DNA of 64,000 nt, from positions 1,488,001 through 1,552,000 of the forward strand of contig OX595995.1 in NCBI GenBank assembly GCA_951394045.1, read 5' to 3'. Under the pieces are notes generated by a model. It was not told the DNA's origin, made no database searches, and saw only the letters and a list, made by a program, of their open reading frames with translations. Every line of letters begins with the position of its first letter. Position 1 is the first letter of the stretch. Shown piece after piece: positions 22,891 to 32,148 of this stretch. This DNA is from Nitzschia sp. DOCU1. Taxonomy: Eukaryota; Bacillariophyta; Bacillariophyceae; Bacillariales; Bacillariaceae. The position numbers were made by a program, and so were the translations under genes.

Positions 22891-23485
22891 CGTTGCCCCA
22901 GGTGGAGTTGATAGAGAATGTTGTTGTTGTTTTTGTGGTGGTGGTGGTTGTGGTGGTGTTTGCGTAAAACTTTGTTGCGTTGCGATGACGGATTGCCTCC
23001 GATGCTGCCGACTGACGCGTCGTTCGATGCGTAGTGTGTTGGGCAGGTTATGTAGACTTTGTACTAAGGTCTACAGGGTCTCATGTACGGTCTTATTTTT
23101 TTGAGGTACGGTCATAGTACCAGTATTCGTACAAGCAGACTACGTCGTACATGCCGAAACGCCTCGTAGAATAGTGTACGACTAATAGGACCACTTCATT
23201 TTACGCGATGCTGCGATACAAAAAGAGGGGGGACGGTATTATTCTCTCCCACTCTGCAACACTAGTATTTGTATTGCCCCACTTAAATCTTACTCCATAA
23301 CGCGACTCATCGTCACTCGTTCCTAACACCCTCCATGCCCCACAAGCATTAATAGAGAACGCCGCCTGCCTACTGCACCATCCAGTCTTCTGCTCTCCAG
23401 AGCAAAGAAGGTAGATTGGGTAAATCGTGCGGGCGAAAATGGGTCGACCTCCGACGCACGGCGCGCAAACTTTGGTATTTCATCC
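22891..23485. other. Intergenic stretch between the condensin fragment and B5
   Basis: It begins with a low-complexity GTT/GGT-rich tract (22918-22965) that may be the Thr- or Gln-coding continuation of the condensin remnant. From about 23290 the sequence matches the 3' flank of B' (CGACTCATCGTCACTCG, CCTCCATGCCCCAC), that is, duplicated downstream DNA of B. No gene seen. Confidence 0.5.
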
Positions 23486-26400
23486 TTACTTGACAGCGAC
23501 GACTTCGAAGGGCTGCTGCGGCGTTAGAAGCTCGGGATATTTTCTCTCCAAGTGCTCCACTTTGGCATTGGCTCCCCAGCTGCTATAGTATTTCATGGCA
23601 TCGCGAATTCGGTACTTGCCCTCCTCAAGATCCTTCATAACCTCGATCTGAAATTCAGCCAGTCGCTCGCTGGCAAGAGCAGCATCATGCTGGTAGCCCC
23701 CTCTCGCCGCGAGAAGGATCGCAATTTCATACTGTTTGACGGCTAGAAAATTTTGTCTTTTCAGAGCGAGAAATTCAGCTTTCAGTAGTGACTCGTGGTG
23801 CTTGACGTTCGGATCGCCCTTCTCCTGCCACCTCCTGACCTTGCCTCTGCATATCTGTGCAAGCCTGGCATACTTCTTCTTTCCTGTCGTCCGGGCGACA
23901 GCGAAACATGACACGCCTTTCATATATGTATCAAACATGATTTGTGGAGACGCCACATGGCTTTTCGCCACGTAATCGTGACCAAACTTGATCGTGAAAT
24001 CTACCTGCCGAAAATGCTCACCAAAGTATGTGCAAAGGACTCCTTGATACATGATGATAAGGGCGTTCCAAAAATGATCGCCGCGTGATTGCTCGACGTC
24101 CTCACCGCTGAACGCCTTCCCTGGAAAATGATTAGGATCTTCGACATTGTCAATACCCATCAAATTCAAAAACAGTTGACGATTCAAATTGGACGCTTTG
24201 TTTGCCTGCTCCCGCTTTAGATCCTTCATTTGCTTAGCATACAGAGACATATCAGTTTCCAACATCTGTAACGGAATTCCAGAATAAAATTGCAGTAAAA
24301 TGTAGTGGAAAACTGCCCAACATGCGCTTTCCGTGTCGCTGAAAAGACAATCAAGTGTCAGACATAACCATATAGTCCGCGACAAATACCATCTGTCTAC
24401 GTACCCGGTTCGTAGCCCCAAATCGTATGCTTGCAGTAGGGGCTTCGTCTGACTCCTAAAGGGTTGCGTCCACGAAAGAAGACCTGAGTGCACGCAAAAC
24501 ATTACCCGGGGTGCCGTCAGTCTGGACCCAGAGCCCCTCATGAGATCAAGAGCGTGTTGCCCGTATATTGCGCCTCCTTGTATATCATGTAATACGCCGG
24601 TCAAAACAATTCCGGTTGTAGCGAAAGCGACAGCCGAATATTGGCAGACCCCGTATTTCATGGTCCAATTGAGGGTTCGAAAGACAGGCAATGGCAATCG
24701 AACATCCTTCAGCAAGTAAAATGTGTCTCCGAGCTTATCAAGAAATTTCATGAGCTCGACCCTTGTTTTATCGGTCATCCGTGGAAGGTCGGCCGGATTT
24801 CGAGACTTTATTGTAGCCTTGATGCCGATGATATTTCTCGCAACATCCAAGCCAACGAGAACAGGATTCTTCGGAAATCGACAGTTGAACTTTGCAAGAA
24901 TTTCCAACGTCAGATCGGCAGCCTCTTGCACCTTTCCACGACCCAATAGACTGTCGATTTGAGAGTGATAAACTTCCAACTTGTCATCGAGAGGACGGTC
25001 TTCTTGAGCCAAAACAGTTTTGTAATAACGCTCTACCGTCTCGACGTTGCCAAGAAAGCCCTCCGCCTTCGCCCCGGTAGAAAAAAGGTTAAGGCTCAGC
25101 TCATAGTGCTCCTTCCAATGGGTATCCGGTAACAACTCTATCCCTTTCCCTGCATATTTTGCGGCGCTCTCAAAAGCCGAGACTTTGATGGCCTTCTGGC
25201 TGGCTTCGAGGTTCAGCCGTGCAAGCTTCAGCTGTGATTCAGCATTGCTTGAATCAAGGGGCGCCTCGTTCAGCAGGTTAACCACAACGAATATTGCAGA
25301 ATCCAACTTCTCCTCGTTGAGCTCCGATACAAGGATTTCTCCTATCCGTTGTTTCCAAGCACCCCGCTCATCTTCTGGGACAAGCTCGATGGCAGCTTCA
25401 TTAATTTTGTCGTGACTCCATCTAAGACGAGGCGGCAATTCGGATCCCTTGGCAAACAGCCCTTCCGCTTCAAGGCGCGTTAAACCGGCGATTAACGAGG
25501 AATCGTCACTTGACGAGCCATCGACATTGAACTTAACCCACAACAATTGCAGTGTCTCCACCTCAAATGTAGAGCCGAGGCAGGATGCTAGCTTGAGCAG
25601 TTTCAAGAGCTCGGCGGGGAGACCCAGCATTTTCCCTTTCAGCAGATCGACGACATTGTCGCTTGCTTGAGTGCTTGATTCGATTTCCTCCTCGTTCCAA
25701 GTCCAGGTCAGGGTACCAAAGTTGAATTGCAAAAGTCTCTTGTTGTACAGCATGGCCAGATAGTGAAGAAGGAAAAAAGGGTTCCCGTTCGTTTTGTCAA
25801 GACATAGCTGTGATAGAACAAGTGTGCGAGAGTCTCCCCGACATTGGAGCACATCTTGGATGATTTCATGCACAGCCTCAATATCCAAATCGTTGATTTC
25901 CAGACGACTCAGGATGAAGTCGCCGTCCTGGCTTTTGGCTTCAAGCTCACGTAGGCACTCGGAGAGGATATGTGTTTCGTCTACCTCGTTGGATCGATAT
26001 ATACCAATCACCATGAATTTTGGGTTCTGCCTATCCAGCATCAGGATTTCCAAAAGATCCAAAGAGGAGCTATCCGCCCACTGAAGATCGTCCAGTACTA
26101 TGAGTAGTGGGAAGAATTGTTTTGAAGCAACGCGCAAGAGCCGTAAGAAAGCAAATTGAATCCGATTCTTGGCGTCACCAGATGATGACTGTGGCGACGA
26201 TGTTCCGTTAGTCACACTATTTTCAACCACCTCTTCAATTACGGGGATGACTTGGGCTAGCAAAGATGCTTCCGATCCCAGCACAGTTCCTATCTCCTTG
26301 CAAAGTGTTTGACCTTTGGTGGGATCTTCCTCACGAAGTTTCAGGATGGCCCCACAAATCTCGGCACAAGCTCTCGCCATCCCCGAATAGGGTTCACTTC

Positions 26401-26833
26401 TCATATTCAAATCGAATTTACCCTTTACATAAAGTCCCTTGTGTCGAGCCGCCCGATGATGGAGCGTCGCTACAAGTTCACTCTTTCCGCTCCCGCTAGC
26501 CCCAGAAATGAGCGTTAAGCGCCTTTGCGTCGTCGAATCAACGAGTGACTCGAGTTGGCTCTTCAGGTCGAAAATCTCCTGTTCCCTCCCATGAATACCC
26601 ACTGAATCAAATTTTAACTTATCAATGGTCAAGCTTGACAAATCATTACTTGCGCGCTTCTGAGGCGGCAGAGCCGAAAAGGATGACAAAGGTCCGGTTG
26701 TACGTGTCCCACTGCTCCCGCCTAGCGATTCCCATGCATCCTTGTAGAAGACTTCGTCGCGATCCAAGGGTGAAAATTCCCCACTACTATCGCCCAAGCT
26801 TCCCAGCGAAAACTTTTCGGACGAGGACGACAT
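23486..26833 (-). CDS. Gene B5: STAND/AAA_16-type ATPase with TPR-like C-terminus, in-frame intron
   Basis: Exon 1 is 26833-24405 and exon 2 24338-23486, flanking a 66-bp intron (GTACGT...TTTTCAG, 24404-24339) at the family's phase-2 Gly codon. Spliced, the product is 1093 residues. The intron has no stop and is 22 codons long, so an unspliced message still encodes a full protein. In the product: a Ser-rich tail (1-60); 'GIHGREQEI' (about 79-87); Walker A GASGSGKS (111-118); Walker B LLIVLDDLQWAD (about 243-254); a winged-helix-like stretch after 'LLKGKMLGLPAELLKLLKLA'; then helical repeats. It is diverged from B1/B2, including the start (MSSSSEK). I chose the ATG that aligns with other copies; an upstream in-frame ATG at 26878 would add 15 residues. 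Confidence 0.8.
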   Translation of the reverse strand: MSSSSEKFSLGSLGDSSGEFSPLDRDEVFYKDAWESLGGSSGTRTTGPLSSFSALPPQKRASNDLSSLTIDKLKFDSVGIHGREQEIFDLKSQLESLVDSTTQRRLTLISGASGSGKSELVATLHHRAARHKGLYVKGKFDLNMRSEPYSGMARACAEICGAILKLREEDPTKGQTLCKEIGTVLGSEASLLAQVIPVIEEVVENSVTNGTSSPQSSSGDAKNRIQFAFLRLLRVASKQFFPLLIVLDDLQWADSSSLDLLEILMLDRQNPKFMVIGIYRSNEVDETHILSECLRELEAKSQDGDFILSRLEINDLDIEAVHEIIQDVLQCRGDSRTLVLSQLCLDKTNGNPFFLLHYLAMLYNKRLLQFNFGTLTWTWNEEEIESSTQASDNVVDLLKGKMLGLPAELLKLLKLASCLGSTFEVETLQLLWVKFNVDGSSSDDSSLIAGLTRLEAEGLFAKGSELPPRLRWSHDKINEAAIELVPEDERGAWKQRIGEILVSELNEEKLDSAIFVVVNLLNEAPLDSSNAESQLKLARLNLEASQKAIKVSAFESAAKYAGKGIELLPDTHWKEHYELSLNLFSTGAKAEGFLGNVETVERYYKTVLAQEDRPLDDKLEVYHSQIDSLLGRGKVQEAADLTLEILAKFNCRFPKNPVLVGLDVARNIIGIKATIKSRNPADLPRMTDKTRVELMKFLDKLGDTFYLLKDVRLPLPVFRTLNWTMKYGVCQYSAVAFATTGIVLTGVLHDIQGGAIYGQHALDLMRGSGSRLTAPRVMFCVHSGLLSWTQPFRSQTKPLLQAYDLGLRTGYVDRWYLSRTIWLCLTLDCLFSDTESACWAVFHYILLQFYSGIPLQMLETDMSLYAKQMKDLKREQANKASNLNRQLFLNLMGIDNVEDPNHFPGKAFSGEDVEQSRGDHFWNALIIMYQGVLCTYFGEHFRQVDFTIKFGHDYVAKSHVASPQIMFDTYMKGVSCFAVARTTGKKKYARLAQICRGKVRRWQEKGDPNVKHHESLLKAEFLALKRQNFLAVKQYEIAILLAARGGYQHDAALASERLAEFQIEVMKDLEEGKYRIRDAMKYYSSWGANAKVEHLERKYPELLTPQQPFEVVAVK

Positions 26834-27113
26834 GAGAACTCCTCTAGCAGTATGCGAACGCTTTACAAAACAATCCAAAGTTCCTGGAACGTCGTGTTCT
26901 CTATATCATATGCACCATGGTGGAAGAAAATAACACCACCATCAACTTTCGGTGCCTTGCTATGAACCATTGCGACCTTTATTCCCTCGTGCGTCTTCGT
27001 ACGCAGTTTTCGCAGAGGGAGAAGGGCAGCGAATGTGGGCTCTCGCCGCACATCCATGCTTCATTTCACCGGTTTTGGTACTTTTGTGCCGATCCCCTCT
27101 TTTCATTTTGCGC

Positions 27114-28520
27114 TGACAAAATTCGGCTTATGTCCGGTCACGTAGGTAGCTAAGATTTTATAAAGAAGGAAGGGGAAAAAAGAAAGGAAAAAATTCAAAG
27201 AACAAAAGGAAGGCAATAATTCGGTATTCTCAATAACAAGAGATATATTTTAACGGGATCACCTACCACCATGACAATCATTGGCTGGCCTTGCGCTGCT
27301 CGACATTAAGTCGAATTGGTCCAAATTTGTCGGACGAGCGGCGACAATGGCGCAACACAAAAATCCATTCTCTTCACTGTCAAACTTTCTTTGCGAGTAC
27401 TTCTCGAGTACTGCTGCTGTCCTCCTACCACCCCATGTATATAAACTCCTTGATTGGCGCTATACAGTCATTGCAGCAGCAGTATTATTCGACTGCTAGT
27501 TATTAATAAATTACTACTTCAATATTACCAAGGTAAGTGCATTCCATCGCAGACCAAAGTATTTTGATTCATGCATTTCACTAACATCGTCATTTAAACT
27601 TGACAACCTGCTCACCACCCAGCATCTCTACAATTCGCTTGTTGTGGCCTTTGCTGTGAATATACTCCCAACACGAAGCTGCCATCGCCACCGCCACTTT
27701 CAACTCGTCAGGCATTTGTTTCCTTGCTAATGAATGCGACAATCAACTTTGAATCACTGCTGATTCGTCTACAAGCTACCACCGCCACTAGAGCTACACT
27801 ACAATACACTTCATTACTCACTTCCACCTCTATGAAGCCGCGGCGGCGTCGCTATTGTTTCCTTCATCTCGTCGATCATTGTGTTCGTGGGTGGTTTGTT
27901 TCCCTGCCAACAAATGCTACAATCAACTTTGGATCACTGTGAATTCGTCTACAAGCTGCCACTACCACTATAATTACACTACAATGCACTTCATTATTCG
28001 TGGCTACCTCAACGAAGCCGCCGCCCGGCCACTGTCTTGTTGAACTCGTCGGTCATTTCTTCTTTTGAGAGGATACAACGAATGCAACAATCAACTTCTG
28101 GCGGCCTCTTTGGAACACTATAGGATTGCTCGTATAATACTAATAGAAGGCTCGAGAAGAACATAGATTCATTGTTGAATAGGTCACCAAGTGCATAGGG
28201 GACCATTACAAAGGAAATAGAGAGGCAGCGGCCGAAGGCAGTTGCAGTCGCGAGTGGATAGTGCTTCGACTGATACGAACATATCGACTCGTATGACTAT
28301 GAATCGGACCGTGGCATTGGGTTCAGTGACGTCAAAAACCGAAAATAATGACTTTCTAAATGATGTTTTACACTTTTTGGAGCAATCCCATTGGTGGGCT
28401 GTTGGTGGCTTACACTTTTCTGACGGTTTAGAATCGGCCAAAATGGCTCAATCAGGTCTTTTTGTCAAAGGCTTACACTTGAGCTACCTACGTGGCCGGA
28501 CATTGGCCCAAAATTCGCAT
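27114..28520. mobile_element. Candidate family X element with imperfect inverted ends
   Basis: The left end (27128-27152) contains ATGTCCGGTCACGTAGGTAG. The right end (28482-28505, reverse strand) contains the same 20 bases with one mismatch (GGCCAC for GGTCAC), and both are followed by CT. Related ends lie at 8807 and 10265. The inside holds no gene, only tandem repeats and low-complexity sequence. I see no convincing target duplication, so ends are approximate. Because the left ends of both X elements sit about 280-340 bp upstream of B genes, the block could instead be a conserved promoter element. Confidence 0.45.
27690..28110. repeat. Tandem repeat, about 170-180 bp period, two to three units
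   Basis: The anchor ACAATCAACTT recurs at about 27738, 27918 and 28087 (spacings about 180 and 169). Each is followed or preceded by shared blocks: ATTCGTCTACAAGCT, CACTACAAT-CACTTCATTA and GAAGCCGC. It lies inside the candidate family X element. Confidence 0.65.
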
Positions 28521-28531
28521 AGAGGCATGAT

Positions 28532-29043
28532 GTGACATCGAATGAGTGTCGAGTCGTCGAATCGGAATCATCGGATAGAGCGAAGCGTGCGCAACATGAA
28601 CTATTTGGCCAGTATGCAACATATCTTGCTACTGATGCCCGCCATGGTGCACTTGACAGTGGGCCACTTCTAAGTCTCTCCACAGCTACCGGTTACTTCT
28701 CAGCAACAAAGATGTATTTTGTGAAGAAGTTTGTGAACCAAAATCTTCCCCCAGTGTTTGAGAAGGTGAGTACGGAAGACACGTTACACTTATGCATCAT
28801 TTACACATAGATATAATCTCACGCACTTCTTGCATTGTCCTCAGGTGAAATGGTCATTGTATAATACGAAGATAACACAACTAATAGTAGAGAGGTGCAA
28901 AAAAACTGGGGAGGCACTTGTCAACCCAAAGACAGGCGCCGAGGAGGATGACTGGATGGCCATTGGAGTTCTCTGTGCTTGGGATGGCACTCAACAACTT
29001 GCAGAATTCTGGCATTTGTGCAATTCCACATTGAATTCAAACT
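28532..29043 (+). pseudogene. Possible tyrosine-recombinase (Crypton-like) fragment with one intron
   Basis: Two coding pieces join across a GTGAGT...CCTCAG intron (about 28768-28843). The first has 'LFGQYATYLATDAR' and 'LSTATGYFSATKMYFVKKF', the second 'LIVERCKKTGEALVNPKTG' and 'AIGVLCAWDGTQQLAEFWHL'. The order resembles the N-terminal SAM-like half of tyrosine recombinases of Crypton-type elements in algae; this is recognition by pattern only. There is no ATG (the frame opens after a TAG at 28520), and the frame stops at 29043 before any catalytic R-H-R-Y block. It is a fragment lying directly against the zinc-finger pseudogene on the other strand. Confidence 0.4.
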
Positions 29044-29047
29044 AATT

Positions 29048-30033
29048 TTAATTTCTATCAATACCATTCATCAGATTGTTCCTTTCTTCTTGTGTCCCAT
29101 GATAATCTCTGATTTGAGGAAACACTGTCTGGCACTGGGTGTTTTCCTTTTTGGTCCAGTGCCTGGCCAGACTGAGTGGCCCATAGCAAACAGTGGAACA
29201 ATGAGCACAGGCAAGTGCATCATCTCTATAGATGAAAATGCACATTTGGACCTGGCTCTTTGTTCCATTGATGCGTTTGCCAGCTGCATGCATGGCATGG
29301 GAGACCTGGCCACGATGTTTGGAGGCTGCTTGTTCAGGAGTTGGGAGGACTGTCCTCCAATCTCTCAACTCACTGTTTGCAGGTCTTGGGGGGCAGACAC
29401 CATCAGGAGTGTCCTTGAAATGGTTCCCAAGAGCCCTGGCCCCAAAACAAACTTTGCCACAAGTGGGGCAAGCAAAGACATCCGTTGGATAGACAAACAA
29501 GCAGCTGGTTGTTGAGTATTTGCTTGTCCTGTGAGGCCATCTGATGGGCACTCTTGCATGAGCAAGAATGCCTGCATCGGATAGCCTCTCCCTCCGGTTG
29601 TGGCCAATATTAGAGAGGCGCTGTTGAGCACTCTCAGATAGTTCCACAGGAGGTTGTTGAAGGCCAAGCAAGACTTGTTGTTGTGGAGGCTCCGGTGGGC
29701 CGGCGGGCGGGCGCGCCGGCCAGCCCCTCAGGAGCAGGCACTGCCACAACTGGCAGCACAGCAGGGGGAGGCTGATTGACGGGCGCGCCGGCGGGCGCGC
29801 CGGCGGGCACGCCGGCCAGCCTATCTTCAACGACATTTGCAGCAACAGCAGCCTCCACCTGTGCAACAGCCTCTGGCCCCACCTCTGGTGCGAACACCAG
29901 CTGCAGGAGGCTGATTTGCAACACCAGCTGCAGGAGGCTGATTGGCTCTGGCACGGCTTTGGGTTGCTGCTGCAGCAGCAGCAGCAAGACCACCCAGGCG
30001 GCCTCTGGCTGCTTTTTGACGATAACGGGCCAT
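29048..30033 (-). pseudogene. Zinc-finger protein, probably transposon-associated, frame-broken
   Basis: Starting at an ATG at 30033 ('MARYRQKAARGRLGG') the product runs through Ala/Gln tracts and two copies of 'NQPPAAGV'. The frame then changes to one rich in 'AGAPAGAP' and again to one with 'ESAQQRLSNIGHNRRERL'. Two zinc-finger-like units follow: CPTCGKVCFGARALGNHF and CAHCSTVCYGPLSLARHW (C-x2-C...H). Coding potential moves across all three frames, so the gene is broken at least twice. Likely breakpoints lie in the GC-rich GGCGCGCC repeats at 29695-29820, which are also prone to sequencing error. Zinc fingers next to recombinase debris suggest a mobile-element accessory gene (inference). 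Confidence 0.45.
29695..29820. repeat. GC-rich GGCGCGCC/GCCGGC repeat cluster
   Basis: Multiple overlapping copies of GGCGGGCGCGCCGGCC-type sequence encode Ala-Gly-Ala-Pro runs on the - strand. They stand out sharply from the AT-richer surroundings. Confidence 0.7.
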
Positions 30034-30721
30034 AGTTTCTTTTTTGTGTTGAACAAACAGAAAGGAGGCTGCGAATGTCGGTCCGCTCCACGGTGCGCAG
30101 TGTGCGCGCGCACGTGTATGCGCGATAAACCATATATGCGTGTTCTTTCGCATATGCGTAGGCATGCTTTGATATCGCATTATCGCATATGCGGATTGTT
30201 TTGCATAGGAGTAAGTATTTACCTGGTAGTCTACGCATAAGTGTAATTTGGAACTAATATGGGGCGTTGGGGACATTTTGGGGAGATTCCCTTTATGTAA
30301 TTCCGAGACCGGAGCGAACTCGGGGGTGCAATTTCGGCGGGGTTCTGTGCCGGCGCGCGGGAGCTTCCAGCTGCGGAATGCGCAAGGGAGTGCGCGCATT
30401 TCGCGGGGTGGGGTCGGGGCGACGGCCAGGACAATGTCCAAACGGCATGCCCGAACGGCCGGATAATATCCGCGCGACCTCGGATACAGGTAGTGTGAAG
30501 CGAGGAAGTTCGTCGAACGATCAACTGCCCGGCCTTATCGTCGTAGATATTCTACGTAGCCGCAAGGAGGGTCATAAATTAAAAGCCGCTCAATCCTCTT
30601 TCGCCACGAATGAAATCCCTAAAAGATCGCTAACCTCAAATTCCAAATCTCGGCACCGTCGTTCACATTAAAACAAAGATCTTCCCATTGTATTCACATC
30701 GCAACGCTTTCCAAACAAACC
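30034..30721. other. Intergenic, no gene recognised
   Basis: The stretch 30100-30240 holds several CATATGCG/CGCATATG motifs. 30300-30480 is locally GC-rich, with GCGCGC tracts, and short open frames there show no recognisable motif. The last 100 bp are the presumed promoter of the NmrA-like gene. Confidence 0.5.
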
Positions 30722-31468
30722 ATGGCTTCTTCTATTACTAATACGCTTGTTGTCGGTGCCACTGGAGCTACCGGAAAGTATGTCGTCCAATATCTTTTGG
30801 ATCAAGGACAGACTGTCAAGGTGATTTGCCGAAGCGCCGAAAAGATGAATGGTCTGTTGACTCCGGCAAGTTATGGCGAGCGACTTCAAATTACAGAAGC
30901 ATCAATTTCTCAAGTTTCTGACGATGACTTGAAGACTCTAACTCAAGATTGTACTCATGTTGTGAGCTGTTTGGGTCACAACATGACTTTGGCAGGCATG
31001 TTTGGACGAGAAGATCGTCGACTTGTCACTGACGCTGTGACGCGATTGACCAAGACCATGCCTCCAACTGCCAAATTCATTTTAATGGGAACGGCCGGTG
31101 TCACTGTACCCACGGATGAACCACGTCCCATGGTCGACCGCATCATTTTATTCTTGTGTCGAACTCTTCTTCCACCTCATGCCGACAATGAAGAAACCGC
31201 CGCACATTTCCTCAAGCTTCAATCGCCCGAATGGTGCATGGTCCGACCCACCAATCTACGAGATGGGGAGCCTCAAAAGCATGTCTTGTATTCGACACCA
31301 CCTGGTGGTTTGTTTGCCGCCGACGCCATTGTCACGCGTTCGACCGTGGCAAAATTCATGGTGAATTTGATCCTGGACTCCTCTTTATTTCAGACCTACA
31401 AATATCAATCACCTCTGATTTATGATGATCCATCCGTACTCACGACGGAATCGGCAAAAACAAAATAG
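30722..31468 (+). CDS. NmrA/atypical-SDR NAD(P)-binding protein, copy 1
   Basis: A single-exon gene of 248 residues with a good ATG context (ACCATGG). The N-terminus has the Rossmann glycine motif VVGATGATGKYVV (residues 10-22), then 'VKVICRSAEKM', and 'HVVSCLGHN' at about 79-87, the usual third-strand region of atypical short-chain dehydrogenases. 'FILMGTAGV' and 'EWCMVRPTNLRDGE' follow the family layout (the RPT block replaces the YxxxK catalytic motif). It probably binds NADP(H) as a redox-linked regulator or oxidoreductase; the substrate is unknown. No targeting sequence is obvious, so it is likely cytosolic. A close paralogue lies at 52275-53018 on the opposite strand, and the first 60 residues are nearly the same. 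Confidence 0.85.
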   Translation: MASSITNTLVVGATGATGKYVVQYLLDQGQTVKVICRSAEKMNGLLTPASYGERLQITEASISQVSDDDLKTLTQDCTHVVSCLGHNMTLAGMFGREDRRLVTDAVTRLTKTMPPTAKFILMGTAGVTVPTDEPRPMVDRIILFLCRTLLPPHADNEETAAHFLKLQSPEWCMVRPTNLRDGEPQKHVLYSTPPGGLFAADAIVTRSTVAKFMVNLILDSSLFQTYKYQSPLIYDDPSVLTTESAKTK

Positions 31469-32148
31469 TGTGTGGTCAATTGGAGGAACGCACCTGGTGG
31501 TGGGAAGAACAATGCCATCACCACCGCAACCCGTCAACAAGGGGCGAGTATCGCCTCGGCGAGCGCAAGAGATCGATTATCTTTGGTCGGTAATTTGTAA
31601 GTAGATAGTGTATGTTGTTTAAACTTTTGCTAGCTGCTGTGGTGCTGTAATTGCTATCGTAGTGGGCGCCGACGGCCATGCGTCGATCGCCAACCAATCG
31701 AACAAGTCACAAGTTTTGGAGGGAAACCCTCGCGGATGCCGAGACGGAGCGGTGTGCGCGCGCAAGCACATAGCATTATATCCCAACATGTATGGTACAT
31801 GATCGGCGAGGGCTCTCTATTTCTGCCGCCAATCCAAAGAGGCGGCTCAGCCCTGGCACATGATGACATGGCATTGGGATGCACTTCGCTTCACATCTCT
31901 GAAAGAGCAACAGCCACAACATCGACTCTACTATCATTTCCTTGCAGCAGCATCACCACTTCCCTCTTGATCTATCAACTTAGTAGTCTTGTTGTGAATC
32001 CTCTGCTTGTGGTTGCTGCCGCCGCTGCTGCTGCGAGGACTTTTTTGCTTTGCTCGGCCGCGGTTGTTTCGGAACGGTGGGGCTCCTGCTGATTCCTTTC
32101 TCGTTCCAAGCCACAACGTCCAGGGGCGCGTCGAACACCACAGCGACC
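31469..32148. other. Intergenic, nothing recognised
   Basis: This is the presumed 3' end of the NmrA-like gene and the promoter of the sulfotransferase. A GTGTGCGCGCGC tract lies at about 31753. No supported gene. Confidence 0.5.

Noticed and set aside
27690..28110. CRISPR-like array
   Set aside because: The units are about 175 bp, diverged and contiguous, without short direct repeats separated by unique spacers, and the DNA is eukaryotic.
29776..30240. + strand frame with Ala/Thr and Ser runs
   Set aside because: It is the antisense shadow of the low-complexity head of the zinc-finger pseudogene.
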